Shown: positions 51,619 to 60,314 of the stretch, piece after piece
Layout: every line of letters starts with the position of its first letter
How positions within the stretch are numbered: the stretch's first letter is position 1
Assembly (NCBI GenBank): GCA_018714405.1
Contig: DVNM01000005.1
Coordinates: 48,663 to 112,662, forward strand
Direction: 5' to 3'
Source of the DNA: Scybalenecus merdavium
Lineage (GTDB): Bacteria > Bacillota > Clostridia > Oscillospirales > Acutalibacteraceae
Length of the DNA: 64,000 nucleotides
The notes under the pieces: generated by a model
Database searches by the model: none
What the model saw: the letters and a program-made list of their open reading frames with translations, nothing else
Told to the model about the DNA's origin: nothing
Program-made: the position numbers and the translations under genes

Positions 51619-53862
51619 ATGCGCAACACAACAAAAATCAATGAGGGCTGGGCCTTTCACAAAGGCCCTTTAAAAGGCGGCAAGGTGCCGAAAAAAGCCA
51701 AGGCGGACTGGGAAAGTGTGAACCTGCCGCACACCTGGAACAACATGGACGGACAGGACGGCGGTTCCGATTACTACCGCGCCCCCTGCTGGTACTGCAA
51801 GGAACTGGAGATCGACCTGCAGCCGACCGAAGTGGCCTACCTGGAATTTCAGGGCGTCCATTCCATCTGCGAGGTCTACGCCAACGGCCTTTTGATCAAA
51901 CGGCACGAGGGCGGCTTTTCCACGTTCCGCGCAAACCTGACGCCGTATTTAAAACGCGGCAAGGTAAAGCTGGCGGTAAAAGCCGACAACAGTGACAACA
52001 AAAACGTCTATCCGCAGACGGCTGACTTCACTTTTTTCGGCGGCATTTACAGGGACGTGTACCTGATCGTGACCGAACGCCGGCATTTTGATTTGGACTA
52101 TTTCGGCACGAAAGGCATTACCGCCACACCCACGGTCAACAACGACGGCAGCGCCGACATTGCGCTTTGCGCCTACACGGCCAACACCACCGACGGCGAC
52201 CGGGTGCGCTTTGGCATTGACGGCAAAAGCTACGACGCCGCCATTGAGGGCAACCAGGCCACGGCCAAGCTGCACTTTGACACGCCGCACCTTTGGAACG
52301 GGCGCATCGACCCGTACCTGTACACCGTAACGGCCGAACTGCTGCACGGCGACAAAATTTGCGACAACATCAGCGACCGCTTTGGTGTGCGCAGCTTCAA
52401 AGTGGATCCGGACAAGGGCTTTTTCCTGAACGGCAAGCCTTACCCCCTGCACGGCGTTTCGCGCCACCAGGACCGCGAGAATATGGGCTGGGCGATCACC
52501 GAAAAAGAGCACAAAGAGGACATGGAACTGATCTGCGAAGTCGGCGCCAACACGATCCGCCTGGCGCACTACCAGCACGCCCCTGCCTTTTACGACCTGT
52601 GCGACGAAAAGGGCATGATCGTTTGGGCGGAGATCCCGTTCATTTCCGTATTTTCCAACACATCTGCGGCTGAAAAAAACACGCTTTCCCAAATGAAAGA
52701 GCTGGTGCTGCAAAACTACAACCGCCCCTCGATCATCTGCTGGGGCATCGCCAACGAGATCACGATCGGCGGCGAAGGCCACGAGCTGTATGAAAACCTG
52801 GAAAAGCTCAACGACCTTTGCCACGAGCTGGACAAAACGCGCCTGACGACCATGGCCAACCTGACCATGGTGGAGCCGGACAGCGACATGAACAAAATCA
52901 CCGACATCCTTTCCTACAACCACTATTTCGGGTGGTACATGGGCAGCGTGGAGGACAACGGACCGTGGCTGGACGACTTCCATAAAAAGAACCCCGACAT
53001 TTGCCTGGGCCTTTCCGAATACGGCTGCGAGGGCATTTTAAAGTACCACACCGACACGCCGAAAATGCAGGACTACAGCGAAGAGTACCAGGCCTACTAC
53101 CACGAAAAAATGCTGGAGACCTTTGCCAGCCGCCCCTACCTTTGGAGCACACATGTGTGGAACATGTTTGACTTTGCCTCTGACATGCGTGACGAAGGCG
53201 GCGTAAAAGGGCGCAACAACAAAGGCCTGGTCACTTTTGACAGAAAGACGAAAAAAGACAGCTTCTTTATTTATAAAGCATACTGGAGCAGCGAACCGTT
53301 CGTGCACATTTGCTCCAAGCGATACGCCGACCGCACAGACGACACCATTACGGTAAAAGTGTATTCCAACCAGCCGCACGTTGCGCTGACAGTCAACAAA
53401 GAAAAAGTTGCTGAATTGGACGGCGACAAGATCTTCATTTTTGAAAACGTGCACCTGAAAGAGGGCGAAAACGTCGTTAAAGTCGCGGCCGGCGACTGCA
53501 CCGACACGGCGCGCTTCATCCTGTCTGACACGCCAAACGAGGACTATGTGCTGAAAAAGACGAAAAACGACGGCAAAAACTGGTTCAGTGACCTGGAAGG
53601 GGGCAAAGAAATGGTATTTAAAGAAGGATATTTCAGCATTCATGACAAGCTGGGCGACATTATGAAAAATCCGGAGGGCGACAAGTTTATTTCAGACATG
53701 ATCGACAAGATCTCGTCCGAAGCCGGCATAAATGTTTCCAAAGGCATGCTTTCCATGGCCAAGAATTTCACGATTGAAAAAATCTTTGAAATGGCCGGCG
53801 ACCGCATTCCCGACAATGCCAAAGTCTGGGTCAGTGAACAGCTGGCAAACATCAAAAAATAA
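51619..53862 (+). CDS. Beta-galactosidase, glycoside hydrolase family 2, with an extra C-terminal domain
   Basis: A 747-aa retaining enzyme. Its sugar-binding jelly roll (residues 1-155), immunoglobulin-like domain (about 165-260) and TIM barrel (from about 262) are in the usual order. The acid/base is Glu-380 (CWGIANEIT) and the nucleophile Glu-467 (LGLSEYGCEG). PLHGVSRHQDRE is the GH2 substrate loop. A small Ig-like DUF4982-type region (about 565-635) follows. The last 85 residues (from VFKEGYFSIHDKLGDIM) form a helical domain that I do not recognise. No signal peptide, so it acts on sugar imported by the adjacent symporter. Confidence 0.92.
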   Translation: MRNTTKINEGWAFHKGPLKGGKVPKKAKADWESVNLPHTWNNMDGQDGGSDYYRAPCWYCKELEIDLQPTEVAYLEFQGVHSICEVYANGLLIKRHEGGFSTFRANLTPYLKRGKVKLAVKADNSDNKNVYPQTADFTFFGGIYRDVYLIVTERRHFDLDYFGTKGITATPTVNNDGSADIALCAYTANTTDGDRVRFGIDGKSYDAAIEGNQATAKLHFDTPHLWNGRIDPYLYTVTAELLHGDKICDNISDRFGVRSFKVDPDKGFFLNGKPYPLHGVSRHQDRENMGWAITEKEHKEDMELICEVGANTIRLAHYQHAPAFYDLCDEKGMIVWAEIPFISVFSNTSAAEKNTLSQMKELVLQNYNRPSIICWGIANEITIGGEGHELYENLEKLNDLCHELDKTRLTTMANLTMVEPDSDMNKITDILSYNHYFGWYMGSVEDNGPWLDDFHKKNPDICLGLSEYGCEGILKYHTDTPKMQDYSEEYQAYYHEKMLETFASRPYLWSTHVWNMFDFASDMRDEGGVKGRNNKGLVTFDRKTKKDSFFIYKAYWSSEPFVHICSKRYADRTDDTITVKVYSNQPHVALTVNKEKVAELDGDKIFIFENVHLKEGENVVKVAAGDCTDTARFILSDTPNEDYVLKKTKNDGKNWFSDLEGGKEMVFKEGYFSIHDKLGDIMKNPEGDKFISDMIDKISSEAGINVSKGMLSMAKNFTIEKIFEMAGDRIPDNAKVWVSEQLANIKK

Positions 53863-53870
53863 CACAACGT

Positions 53871-53905
53871 AAAAAGCCCCGCAGCTGTATGCTGCGGGGC
53901 AATCA
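53871..53905. terminator. Bidirectional terminator after beta-galactosidase
   Basis: GCCCCGCAGC (53876-53885) pairs perfectly with GCTGCGGGGC (53891-53900). On the minus strand it is followed by TTTTTACG, an ideal terminator for the serine hydrolase that ends at 53918. On the plus strand the tail AATCATTTTA is weaker. Confidence 0.9.
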
Positions 53906-53917
53906 TTTTATGTAGCG

Positions 53918-55498
53918 TTATTTTAGAAAACGCGTTCGAATGTTCGGCTCTACGAGCGGCAGGCCGATCGTGCGCACAACGCCCTGCACAATGCGTTCCA
54001 TGGCCGGGCTGAGCACAATGCCTGAAAAGACGATATAAAAAACAGCCAGGTCGCCCATTTTCGGCTGTGAAGTATTGACAACTTTAGCGCCACCGGGCGT
54101 AAACGTAAACGTCAGCTTGCGCACATGGGCCGTTTCGACCGGGCGTATCCAAAGCTGCAATCTTCCCTCTGGCGTCCAGGCAGCCTTTGCATACGCATGA
54201 AAATGCAAATCGCCAAACGCAATATCACTTACGCGATAATTGCCGTCCATACCAGCACGCAGCGTATTTTGATACGACTTCTCTTTCCATGTGAACGAAA
54301 GACCGTCATCGTCAAAATCCAGCCGCATTTCGTTGATTTTGCCGGGCTTATTGAAAAGCATCTGCACAATTGAGACTGAAATTACAGATGTATAAGCATT
54401 GGTCTTGCAGCGCATCGTTCTGCCAGAAATTTTGCTTTCCAGATCGCTGCGGCGCGGTGCTGCAGGCAGATCCTCCATATGGCACGCCTCTGCGGTTTGC
54501 AGCATGGACGAGCGGGCGGCTTCATCTTCCGGCAGCGAAGCGGTTTCGAAGCAGGCTGGAAAATGCTTCCAGAACACATCCATAACCTCATAGTCCTTAC
54601 AGTGACCGGCAGTCAGCACAACCAATGCATCCTGTTCTGGGAAAAACATGCAACGCTGACTAAGCAGCCCTTCTGCACGGAACGTACCGGGCACATGGCA
54701 GCGCCAAAAATTAAAACCATAACCGCAGGTATTGTCGCGATAACCGGTTTTCAGATTATCAAACTGTTTGGAGACTGCCGCTTTTGCCCATTTTTCCGGC
54801 AGGATCTGCACGCCTTTATATTTGCCCCCGTGCAGGTACGGCAAAAAGAATTTGGCAAGATCCTGTGTCTTCATATAAAGCCCCCAGCCGCCGGCGTTAT
54901 TGCCCTTGCCGTCTGTTTCCCAAAACGGTTTTTCAATGCCGAGCGGCCGAAACATTTTTTCATCCAGATAATCGACTACACTTTTGCCGGTGACCTTGGA
55001 AACCACAGCAGAAAGCATAAACGTATTTTCAGAAATGTAATTGAATTTTTTGCCCGGCTTTGTCATAAACGGCGCCTTGAAAAAGCTTTCGATCCAGTCG
55101 CGGCCGCCCTTTTCATCAACCACGGTGATCAGCTTATCAGAACACATTGTTAAAAGCATGCGCACCGTGATGCTGCGATTGCGCGCCGACTGTACATTAT
55201 ATTCCGGAAAGAATTTGTAGATCGGATCGTCCAGCTGCAAAAGTCCATCCTCTATGGCGAAACCGACAGCAGTCGCCGTGATGCTTTTGGACATGGAATA
55301 AAGCACATGCGGAATATCGGGCCCATAAGGCTTCCAAAAGCATTCCGCGCAGATCTTGTCATGGCGCACCACCATGAAACTGTGCAGTTCAAGCTTTTTT
55401 TCATTGATTTCATCAATAAAAGCTTTAATGGCACTGCTTTTGATGCCGACGTCTTCCGGCGTGACGCGCTCCAGCTCAGGATTTTCTATTTTTGTCAT
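53918..55498 (-). CDS. Class-C beta-lactamase-like serine hydrolase, paralogue 1
   Basis: A 526-aa cytoplasmic (no signal peptide) penicillin-binding-protein-fold hydrolase. The serine of SxxK is Ser-68 (LYSMSKS, Lys-71). KFNYISENTFMLSAVVSKVTGKSVVDYL provides the Tyr-x-Asn-like element, and the core ends about residue 345. A second domain of about 180 residues follows, rich in beta-strands (RLDFDDDGLSFTWKE, LQLWIRPVETAHVRKLTFTF, AVFYIVFSGIVLSPAMERIVQGVVRTIG) with no family I can name. Such proteins are usually esterases or amidases rather than antibiotic-resistance enzymes. It lies downstream of a transporter gene and has a close paralogue at 58.6-60.2 kb. Confidence 0.85.
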   Translation of the reverse strand: MTKIENPELERVTPEDVGIKSSAIKAFIDEINEKKLELHSFMVVRHDKICAECFWKPYGPDIPHVLYSMSKSITATAVGFAIEDGLLQLDDPIYKFFPEYNVQSARNRSITVRMLLTMCSDKLITVVDEKGGRDWIESFFKAPFMTKPGKKFNYISENTFMLSAVVSKVTGKSVVDYLDEKMFRPLGIEKPFWETDGKGNNAGGWGLYMKTQDLAKFFLPYLHGGKYKGVQILPEKWAKAAVSKQFDNLKTGYRDNTCGYGFNFWRCHVPGTFRAEGLLSQRCMFFPEQDALVVLTAGHCKDYEVMDVFWKHFPACFETASLPEDEAARSSMLQTAEACHMEDLPAAPRRSDLESKISGRTMRCKTNAYTSVISVSIVQMLFNKPGKINEMRLDFDDDGLSFTWKEKSYQNTLRAGMDGNYRVSDIAFGDLHFHAYAKAAWTPEGRLQLWIRPVETAHVRKLTFTFTPGGAKVVNTSQPKMGDLAVFYIVFSGIVLSPAMERIVQGVVRTIGLPLVEPNIRTRFLK

Positions 55499-55542
55499 TA
55501 CTGCTCCCCCTTTTCAAAACATTGTATAAAATATCCCGATTA

Positions 55543-55571
55543 ATTATAACATAAAGAAGCAGGGTTGTATA
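55543..55571 (-). promoter_or_regulatory. Promoter of serine hydrolase 1
   Basis: TATACA (55566-55571), 17 bp, TATAAT (55543-55548) with an extended TGT before the -10, on the minus strand, about 45 bases before the start codon. It allows expression separate from the transporter upstream, which has its own terminator. Confidence 0.65.
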
Positions 55572-55628
55572 CAGCTTTTACCAGTTTTTTCGGCCAAAAT
55601 AAATTGACAACCGCTGAAAAAACGACAT

Positions 55629-55657
55629 AAAAAAAAACCGGCAGACAAGCTGCCGGC
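55629..55657 (-). terminator. Terminator of the second GPH-type transporter
   Basis: On the minus strand GCCGGCAG and CTGCCGG pair across a five-base loop and are followed by nine T. It begins about 12 bases after the transporter stop. Confidence 0.9.
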
Positions 55658-55668
55658 AAAATCTCCAT

Positions 55669-57105
55669 TTACGAAGCGGATTCATTTTGTTCACTGCGGC
55701 GCTGCGAAAGCTGGGCGCGCATCGTCTCCAGCTTTTCGCCGACAAGGTCATAAAAGATAAGCGGCACGGCGCTGAGCAGGTAAAACACACCCGGCACCAA
55801 TGCAAACAACACGAAAATGCGAAACTGCACGGCGTCGCTCTGCACCACGCGCGCCTCATCCGCCAGCGTAACATAACCGATCATGGACAAAAGCACCGAG
55901 CCAAATGCCTGCACGACCGTGGAACCGATTTTCGTTGTCGCAATGCGCAGGGAAAAACTGACGCCCTCGCTGCGCTTACCGGTCGTCCATTCGGAATAAT
56001 CTGTCGTATCGGCAAGCATTTCGTTTTGCACGATATTCACAGGCGCATTTATAAGGCCGAACAGACCGTTTGCGACCATCAGCACCGGCACCATGACCGG
56101 CACCGATCTGTAAAAGCGAAGGCCGATCAGAAAAACGGCAAACCAGATCGCGCCTGTTAAGACAGCGCCGAAAATCGTGAACTGGCGCGCGTCAAATCGG
56201 CGGCGGATCGGTTTCAGAAGCGCATAGGAAAAGGCCCAGGTGATCACGGTGGGAATATTGACCAGCACGCTCAGGCTGGCATAGCCCAGCACATCAATAA
56301 AATAATAGGTCATAAACACGCTGCTGACACCGGAAAGCGAACGGATCAGGCCAGACAGAATAATCAGGCGCAGGCCGGGATTGTGCAAAAGCTCATGCAG
56401 GCTTTCCCGAAAACTGGAACCCTCCTGCGACTGTTCCACCCTTTCATGCACAAAAAAGCCGGCCAGCGAAAACAGCCCTATACCGACCACGCCGGCGACA
56501 ACGCCAAGCAGCATAAAAACGGCGCGCATATCAAACACTGCGCTGTCCGTCGCCGCATAATCGAGCAAAAACGGCACGACGACAAACGGCAAAGAGCTGC
56601 CGACATTGACAGCCGCGTTGTTGAACGTCATCACACGCCGGCGCTCTTTTGCATCCGGCGAAATAGCGGCTGAAAGACCCCAGTAAGCAACGTCCGTTAT
56701 CGTATAAAAAATTTCCCAGGCAAAGTACGACAAAAACATAAAGGCGATTTTCGCCGGAGAAAACGAAGAGGTATCCCGGATCAGATACGGCCCGGCAAAC
56801 AAAAGCACCGTAAAAACGGCCAGCGGCGCTATGCACCAACGCAGATACGGCAGCATTTTCCCGTGCCGGCTCCTTGTGCGGTCAATGACCATGCCGGCCA
56901 GCGGGTTATTGACAACATCCCAAATGCCCTCCACAAAAAGCATCAGCCCGACCACGCGCGGGTCTATGTGAAACACATTGACATAATAATACATCAAATA
57001 CCCGGTGATCAGACCGTAAGCCAGATTCTGCCCGCCGCCGGCTATGCCGTAAGCGGCTATTTCCCCACGGCCGACTCTGCCGGAAAGCAAGTTGTTTTTA
57101 GCCAT
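55669..57105 (-). CDS. GPH-type (MFS) glycoside/cation symporter
   Basis: A 478-aa, 12-helix transporter: GEIAAYGIAGGGQNLAYGLITGYLMYYYVNVFHIDPRVVGLMLFVEGIWDVVNNPLAGMVIDRTRSRHGKMLPYLRW at the N terminus has the GPH-like acidic residues in helices 1-2. ADTTDYSEWTTGKRSEGVSFSLRIATTKIGSTV in the last third is the family's Asp-x-x-x-Trp...Gly-Lys-Arg-x-Glu block. The cargo is probably the glycoside or acylated sugar handled by the serine hydrolases. Its promoter carries inverted repeats likely bound by the ArsR-type protein encoded just upstream. CGAGGAGGG precedes the ATG. Confidence 0.9.
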   Translation of the reverse strand: MAKNNLLSGRVGRGEIAAYGIAGGGQNLAYGLITGYLMYYYVNVFHIDPRVVGLMLFVEGIWDVVNNPLAGMVIDRTRSRHGKMLPYLRWCIAPLAVFTVLLFAGPYLIRDTSSFSPAKIAFMFLSYFAWEIFYTITDVAYWGLSAAISPDAKERRRVMTFNNAAVNVGSSLPFVVVPFLLDYAATDSAVFDMRAVFMLLGVVAGVVGIGLFSLAGFFVHERVEQSQEGSSFRESLHELLHNPGLRLIILSGLIRSLSGVSSVFMTYYFIDVLGYASLSVLVNIPTVITWAFSYALLKPIRRRFDARQFTIFGAVLTGAIWFAVFLIGLRFYRSVPVMVPVLMVANGLFGLINAPVNIVQNEMLADTTDYSEWTTGKRSEGVSFSLRIATTKIGSTVVQAFGSVLLSMIGYVTLADEARVVQSDAVQFRIFVLFALVPGVFYLLSAVPLIFYDLVGEKLETMRAQLSQRRSEQNESAS

Positions 57106-57125
57106 ACAGATCCCTCCTCGAGATC

Positions 57126-57156
57126 AATATAGCATTATATTTGATAAATGTCAAAT
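57126..57156 (-). promoter_or_regulatory. Transporter promoter with overlapping operator-like inverted repeat
   Basis: TTGACA (57149-57154, a perfect -35), 17 bp, TATATT (57126-57131). Between them and into the -35 box lies the inverted repeat ATTTGA-(6)-TCAAAT (57139-57156), well placed for a repressor to block polymerase. A second repeat ATGTTT-(3)-AAACAT at 57164-57178 touches the end of the regulator gene. Confidence 0.7.
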
Positions 57157-57170
57157 TAATTTTATGTTTT

Positions 57171-58178
57171 TCAAACATATTTCCCGAAAATATTTGAAAA
57201 TGCTTTTTGTACAGCAGCCAGCTTTTCCCGGCAGACCTGAAAATAAACACGTTTCTGCCCGGTTTCGCCGGGTGCAATCACAATGAGGCCGCTTTGGATC
57301 AAAGCATCTGTATGGTGCATAACGGTAGCCGGCGAAAGACCGAGACGCTCTGCCAGCTCGCGGTTGTAGCGCGGCTTTTCACAGATCAAAAGGAAAATCT
57401 CCATACGCCGCGCATCGCTGAGGGCCTTTGTGAAATCCTGCATGACCGCCGTATCCGCGAGCGTTTCTTCCTGCATCTCGGTCGAGATGTTATAAACGCC
57501 GCAGTAGCCCCTGCCGTCTATGATCCACGCGGTTGTAAACGTGACCAGAACAGGATAGATCTCGCAAATAGCGCTATTTTGGGCAAAGAGAGAATTGGGC
57601 AGAAAATAGGCCGGTTTCCAGTAAGCTTCCATAAAGGGCCGCACATCTGCGCGCACAGCATCCCACGCATGCTCCGCAGCCGGAATATTCTCCCGCACCG
57701 CCTGCAAAAGCTTAGCAAAAGAGGATGCAGGCGCTGCGCAAAGCGCAGCAAAATTTTTGCTGCCAGCGCCGCCGTTCAAGTAATCCTCCAGCGTAGGCAT
57801 GTCTTGCAGCATATCGAGCGCCGAGCCGGTATCGTTCATATAAATATAGGCGCGCCGCAGCAGGGCAAGCCACTCGCTGTCGCTGTGCGCCTGCGCATAA
57901 AGCGCCTCATTTTCAAACAGCAAGCAAAGCGCACACATCAGGTACTCCTGCAGCGGCATTTTGGCAAAAAACGACCAGTCAGCCGGAATGGAAGACGACT
58001 TGCGAAAAGCAGCGATATAGCGCTTATAAACGGCAAGGTGCGCCATGTCCCCCGCATTGCTTTTGCTGAAAAAAAGCCCTGTAAACATAGCGAGCAGCCG
58101 CGTGATGTTTGGCGACACATATAATAGACCGATCGTTTCCAGGCGCATATCCGGCAGACTGTGCAGAACCGGCGTCAT
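57171..58178 (-). CDS. ArsR-type winged-helix transcriptional regulator with long N-terminal sensor domain
   Basis: A 335-aa protein. The first 230 residues are helical and unrecognised (LETIGLLYVSPNITRLLAMFTGLFF, LLRRAYIYMNDTGSALDMLQD). The C-terminal 90 residues are a winged helix of ArsR type: LSDARRMEIFLLICEKPRYNRELAERLGLSPATVMHHTDALIQSGLIVIAP and a closing beta wing QKRVYFQV. It resembles other gut-Clostridia ArsR fusions controlling sugar genes. GGGGTGATC lies just before the ATG. The upstream DNA up to 58205 belongs to the MITE-like element, which therefore separates the gene from its ancestral promoter or supplies a new one. Confidence 0.85.
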   Translation of the reverse strand: MTPVLHSLPDMRLETIGLLYVSPNITRLLAMFTGLFFSKSNAGDMAHLAVYKRYIAAFRKSSSIPADWSFFAKMPLQEYLMCALCLLFENEALYAQAHSDSEWLALLRRAYIYMNDTGSALDMLQDMPTLEDYLNGGAGSKNFAALCAAPASSFAKLLQAVRENIPAAEHAWDAVRADVRPFMEAYWKPAYFLPNSLFAQNSAICEIYPVLVTFTTAWIIDGRGYCGVYNISTEMQEETLADTAVMQDFTKALSDARRMEIFLLICEKPRYNRELAERLGLSPATVMHHTDALIQSGLIVIAPGETGQKRVYFQVCREKLAAVQKAFSNIFGKYV

Positions 58179-58204
58179 TTGATCACCCCGTTTGGTTATA
58201 CAGA

Positions 58205-58535
58205 TAAAGCCTGCAAACTGCAGGCTTTAGACTGTCGAAAAAGCCGGCCGGACCGCGCATCATAAATCGCAGGATAAAAGAATCGCTTTCCGGCTATGAA
58301 ATACATTTAAAACCATTGTATTATAAAAAACAATACAGAAAGCAGAAAAACCGCACCGCTGTGCGGTTTTTGCGCTTTTTGTCTTTTGCTCGGGGGCAGT
58401 ACCGCCGTACGGCACCGCCTCGCAAAATACAAAATCCAACTTGCCTTTTTGACAGCCTCTCAGCGTGTCAGGCTGTATATTTTGTTGCCATTATGCCTTT
58501 TTCGACACGCTGAAGCCTGCAAACTGCAGGCTTTA
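58205..58535. mobile_element. MITE-like element, 331 bp, with about 40-bp imperfect terminal inverted repeats and TA ends
   Basis: The left end (58205-58245) and the reverse complement of the right end (58495-58535) align over about 41 bases with the shared blocks TAAAGCCTGCA, TGCAGGCTT and TGTCGAAAAAG. Each end is also a hairpin (9-bp stem AAGCCTGCA/TGCAGGCTT, loop AAC). Both outer borders are TA, as expected for a TA target duplication of IS630/mariner-type transposases. No transposase is encoded. Inside are an 11-bp-stem terminator at 58346-58371, a TATAAT on the minus strand (58320-58325), and another hairpin (CAGCCT/AGGCTG) near 58453-58475. Confidence 0.75.
58346..58371. terminator. Strong bidirectional hairpin inside the MITE-like element
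   Basis: AAAAACCGCAC pairs perfectly over 11 bp with GTGCGGTTTTT across the loop CGCT. It would end transcripts arriving from serine hydrolase 2 on the minus strand before they reach the regulator. Confidence 0.85.
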
Positions 58536-58593
58536 TGCAAGTGTTTAATTTTATTATAAAAGATTTCATAGGAAAATACAAGGGAAAAGCTGA

Positions 58594-60234
58594 TCACAGC
58601 TGCGTCAGTTCAAAAAGACTTTCCTTGCGGTTTTTCAATTTTGCAGAAAAGTCCGGTTCCAGAAACAGCATGCCCACATCGCGCACGGCGCCTTCGATCA
58701 CCTTTTCGCCGAAGCGACGCACATCCACACCGGAAAACACCAGGTAAAACACCGGCAATTCTTCAAATTTCGGGTCACTCATATTGAGCACTTTAACGCC
58801 GTCGTCTGAAAAAATGAAGGTCAGTTTTTTGACATGCACCGTTTCGATAAAACGGATCCAAAGCTGCAGGCGGTTGCCATCCGTCCAGGCGGCTTTGGCA
58901 TAAGTATGGTAATGCTCACGGCCATACGCCACCTCGCTGATGCCGAAATCGCCGTTCATACCGGCAAAAAGCGTGTGTACACCGTCGCATTCGCGCCAGG
59001 TAAACTGTACGCCCTTTTCATCAAAGTCAAACTGCATGTCGCTGATCTTGCCGCACTTTTCATAGCTCCACATGGAAACAGCCACCGGCATGACCGACGT
59101 GCGCGACGTCGTTTTTGCATGCAGCGTTTTGCTGCCTAAATACTGCTCAAAACCGGCATTGCGCGGCGCAGCGGGCAGATCCTCCATCTGGCAGGCTGCC
59201 GCTGTATCCAGCAGATCCCTGTACGCCGTTTCATTCTCCGGAAAAGCATCGTGTTCAAAGCACTGCGGGAAATATTTCCAGAACACTTCCATAATGTCAT
59301 AGTCCTTGGAGCGGCCGGAATTGAGCACCACAAGCGCATCATACTCCGGAAACATGACACAGCGCTGGCCGAAAAGCCCTTCGGCGCGGAAGCTGTTCGG
59401 CATTGGATTGCGCCAAAACTGAAACCCGTAGCCGCACATATTGTCCAGCACACCGTCGCGCACCGTCTCGGTCTGCTTTGCCGTAGCCTGCTCCACCCAG
59501 GCAGCCGGGATCAGCTGCTCGCCCTTATACTTGCCGCCGTGCAGATACGGCAGAAAGAATTTGGCCAGATCTTCAGACTTCATGTAAAGGCCCCAGCCGC
59601 CGGCATTATTGCCCTCGCCGTCCGTCTGCCAAAACGGCTTTTCAATGTCGAGCGGACGGAACATTTTTTCATCCAGATAATCGACTGTGCTTTTCCCCGT
59701 CACGCGTTTGATCAGCGCCGAAAGAATAAACGTGTTTTCAGAACAATATTTGAATTTCGTATCCGGCGGCATCATAAACGAGGCTTTAAAAAAGTCTTTG
59801 ATCCAGTTTTTACCGTTTTTGCCCTCGGCAGAGCTGATCATCTTGCCGCTGCGCATCGTCAACAGCATGCGCACCGTCAGCGAACGGTTGTACACATTGC
59901 GGATGCGGCTGCCCACAAAATATTTGTTGCACTCCGGGAAATAAGTATAAACCGGGTCGTCCAGACCGATCAGGCCTTCATCCACGGCAAAGCCGACGGC
60001 GGTCGATGTAAAGCTTTTGCTGACAGAATACAGCGTATGCGGACTGTCCGGCCCGTAAGGCGCCCAGAAGCACTGCGCACAGACTTTGTCGTGGCGCACC
60101 ACGGTAAAACTGTGCACACCCAGCTGCTTTTCGTTCAGTTCGCGGATGAAATCAGCCAGCACCTCACTTTTTACGCCGACTGATTCCGGCGTTACATGCG
60201 CAAGCGCACTGTTTTTGATTTTTAATGATCCCAT
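58594..60234 (-). CDS. Class-C beta-lactamase-like serine hydrolase, paralogue 2
   Basis: A 546-aa protein alignable with the gene at 53.9-55.5 kb over its whole length, including the unusual C-terminal domain. SxxK is Ser-70 to Lys-73 (LYSVSKS), followed by KFKYCSENTFILSALIKRVTGKSTVDYLDEKMFRPL and GNNAGGWGLYMKSEDLAKFFLPYLHGGKYKG, identical or nearly so to paralogue 1. It has an insertion with KYFVGSRIRNVYN and a longer C terminus. No signal peptide. The ATG at 60234 has GGAGAGGG six bases upstream. It has its own promoter and lies upstream of the regulator and transporter on the same strand. Confidence 0.85.
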   Translation of the reverse strand: MGSLKIKNSALAHVTPESVGVKSEVLADFIRELNEKQLGVHSFTVVRHDKVCAQCFWAPYGPDSPHTLYSVSKSFTSTAVGFAVDEGLIGLDDPVYTYFPECNKYFVGSRIRNVYNRSLTVRMLLTMRSGKMISSAEGKNGKNWIKDFFKASFMMPPDTKFKYCSENTFILSALIKRVTGKSTVDYLDEKMFRPLDIEKPFWQTDGEGNNAGGWGLYMKSEDLAKFFLPYLHGGKYKGEQLIPAAWVEQATAKQTETVRDGVLDNMCGYGFQFWRNPMPNSFRAEGLFGQRCVMFPEYDALVVLNSGRSKDYDIMEVFWKYFPQCFEHDAFPENETAYRDLLDTAAACQMEDLPAAPRNAGFEQYLGSKTLHAKTTSRTSVMPVAVSMWSYEKCGKISDMQFDFDEKGVQFTWRECDGVHTLFAGMNGDFGISEVAYGREHYHTYAKAAWTDGNRLQLWIRFIETVHVKKLTFIFSDDGVKVLNMSDPKFEELPVFYLVFSGVDVRRFGEKVIEGAVRDVGMLFLEPDFSAKLKNRKESLFELTQL

Positions 60235-60285
60235 AACATCCCTCTCCATTTTTTACTTAACATTTTTTTAACAATGCTTTGTCCC

Positions 60286-60314
60286 ATTATAGCATGTCCG
60301 GCGCTTTTTGTACA
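60286..60314 (-). promoter_or_regulatory. Promoter of serine hydrolase 2
   Basis: TGTACA (60309-60314), 17 bp, and a perfect TATAAT (60286-60291) on the minus strand. A perfect inverted repeat TAACAA-A-TTGTTA (60333-60345) lies just upstream of the -35 and may bind a regulator. Confidence 0.65.

Noticed and set aside
50552..51634. 360-codon minus-strand frame opposite the GPH symporter, and 51949-52983 opposite beta-galactosidase
   Set aside because: Mirror frames of well-recognised genes; no promoter, ribosome site or family.
58205..58535. Direct repeats at both ends of the element as a short CRISPR
   Set aside because: Only two copies, more than 280 bp apart, self-complementary, with a terminator between; this fits inverted terminal repeats, not a repeat-spacer array.
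53918..60234. Serine hydrolases as antibiotic-resistance beta-lactamases
   Set aside because: They lack signal peptides, carry a large extra domain, and lie with a sugar-type transporter. Class-C fold alone is not evidence for lactamase activity.
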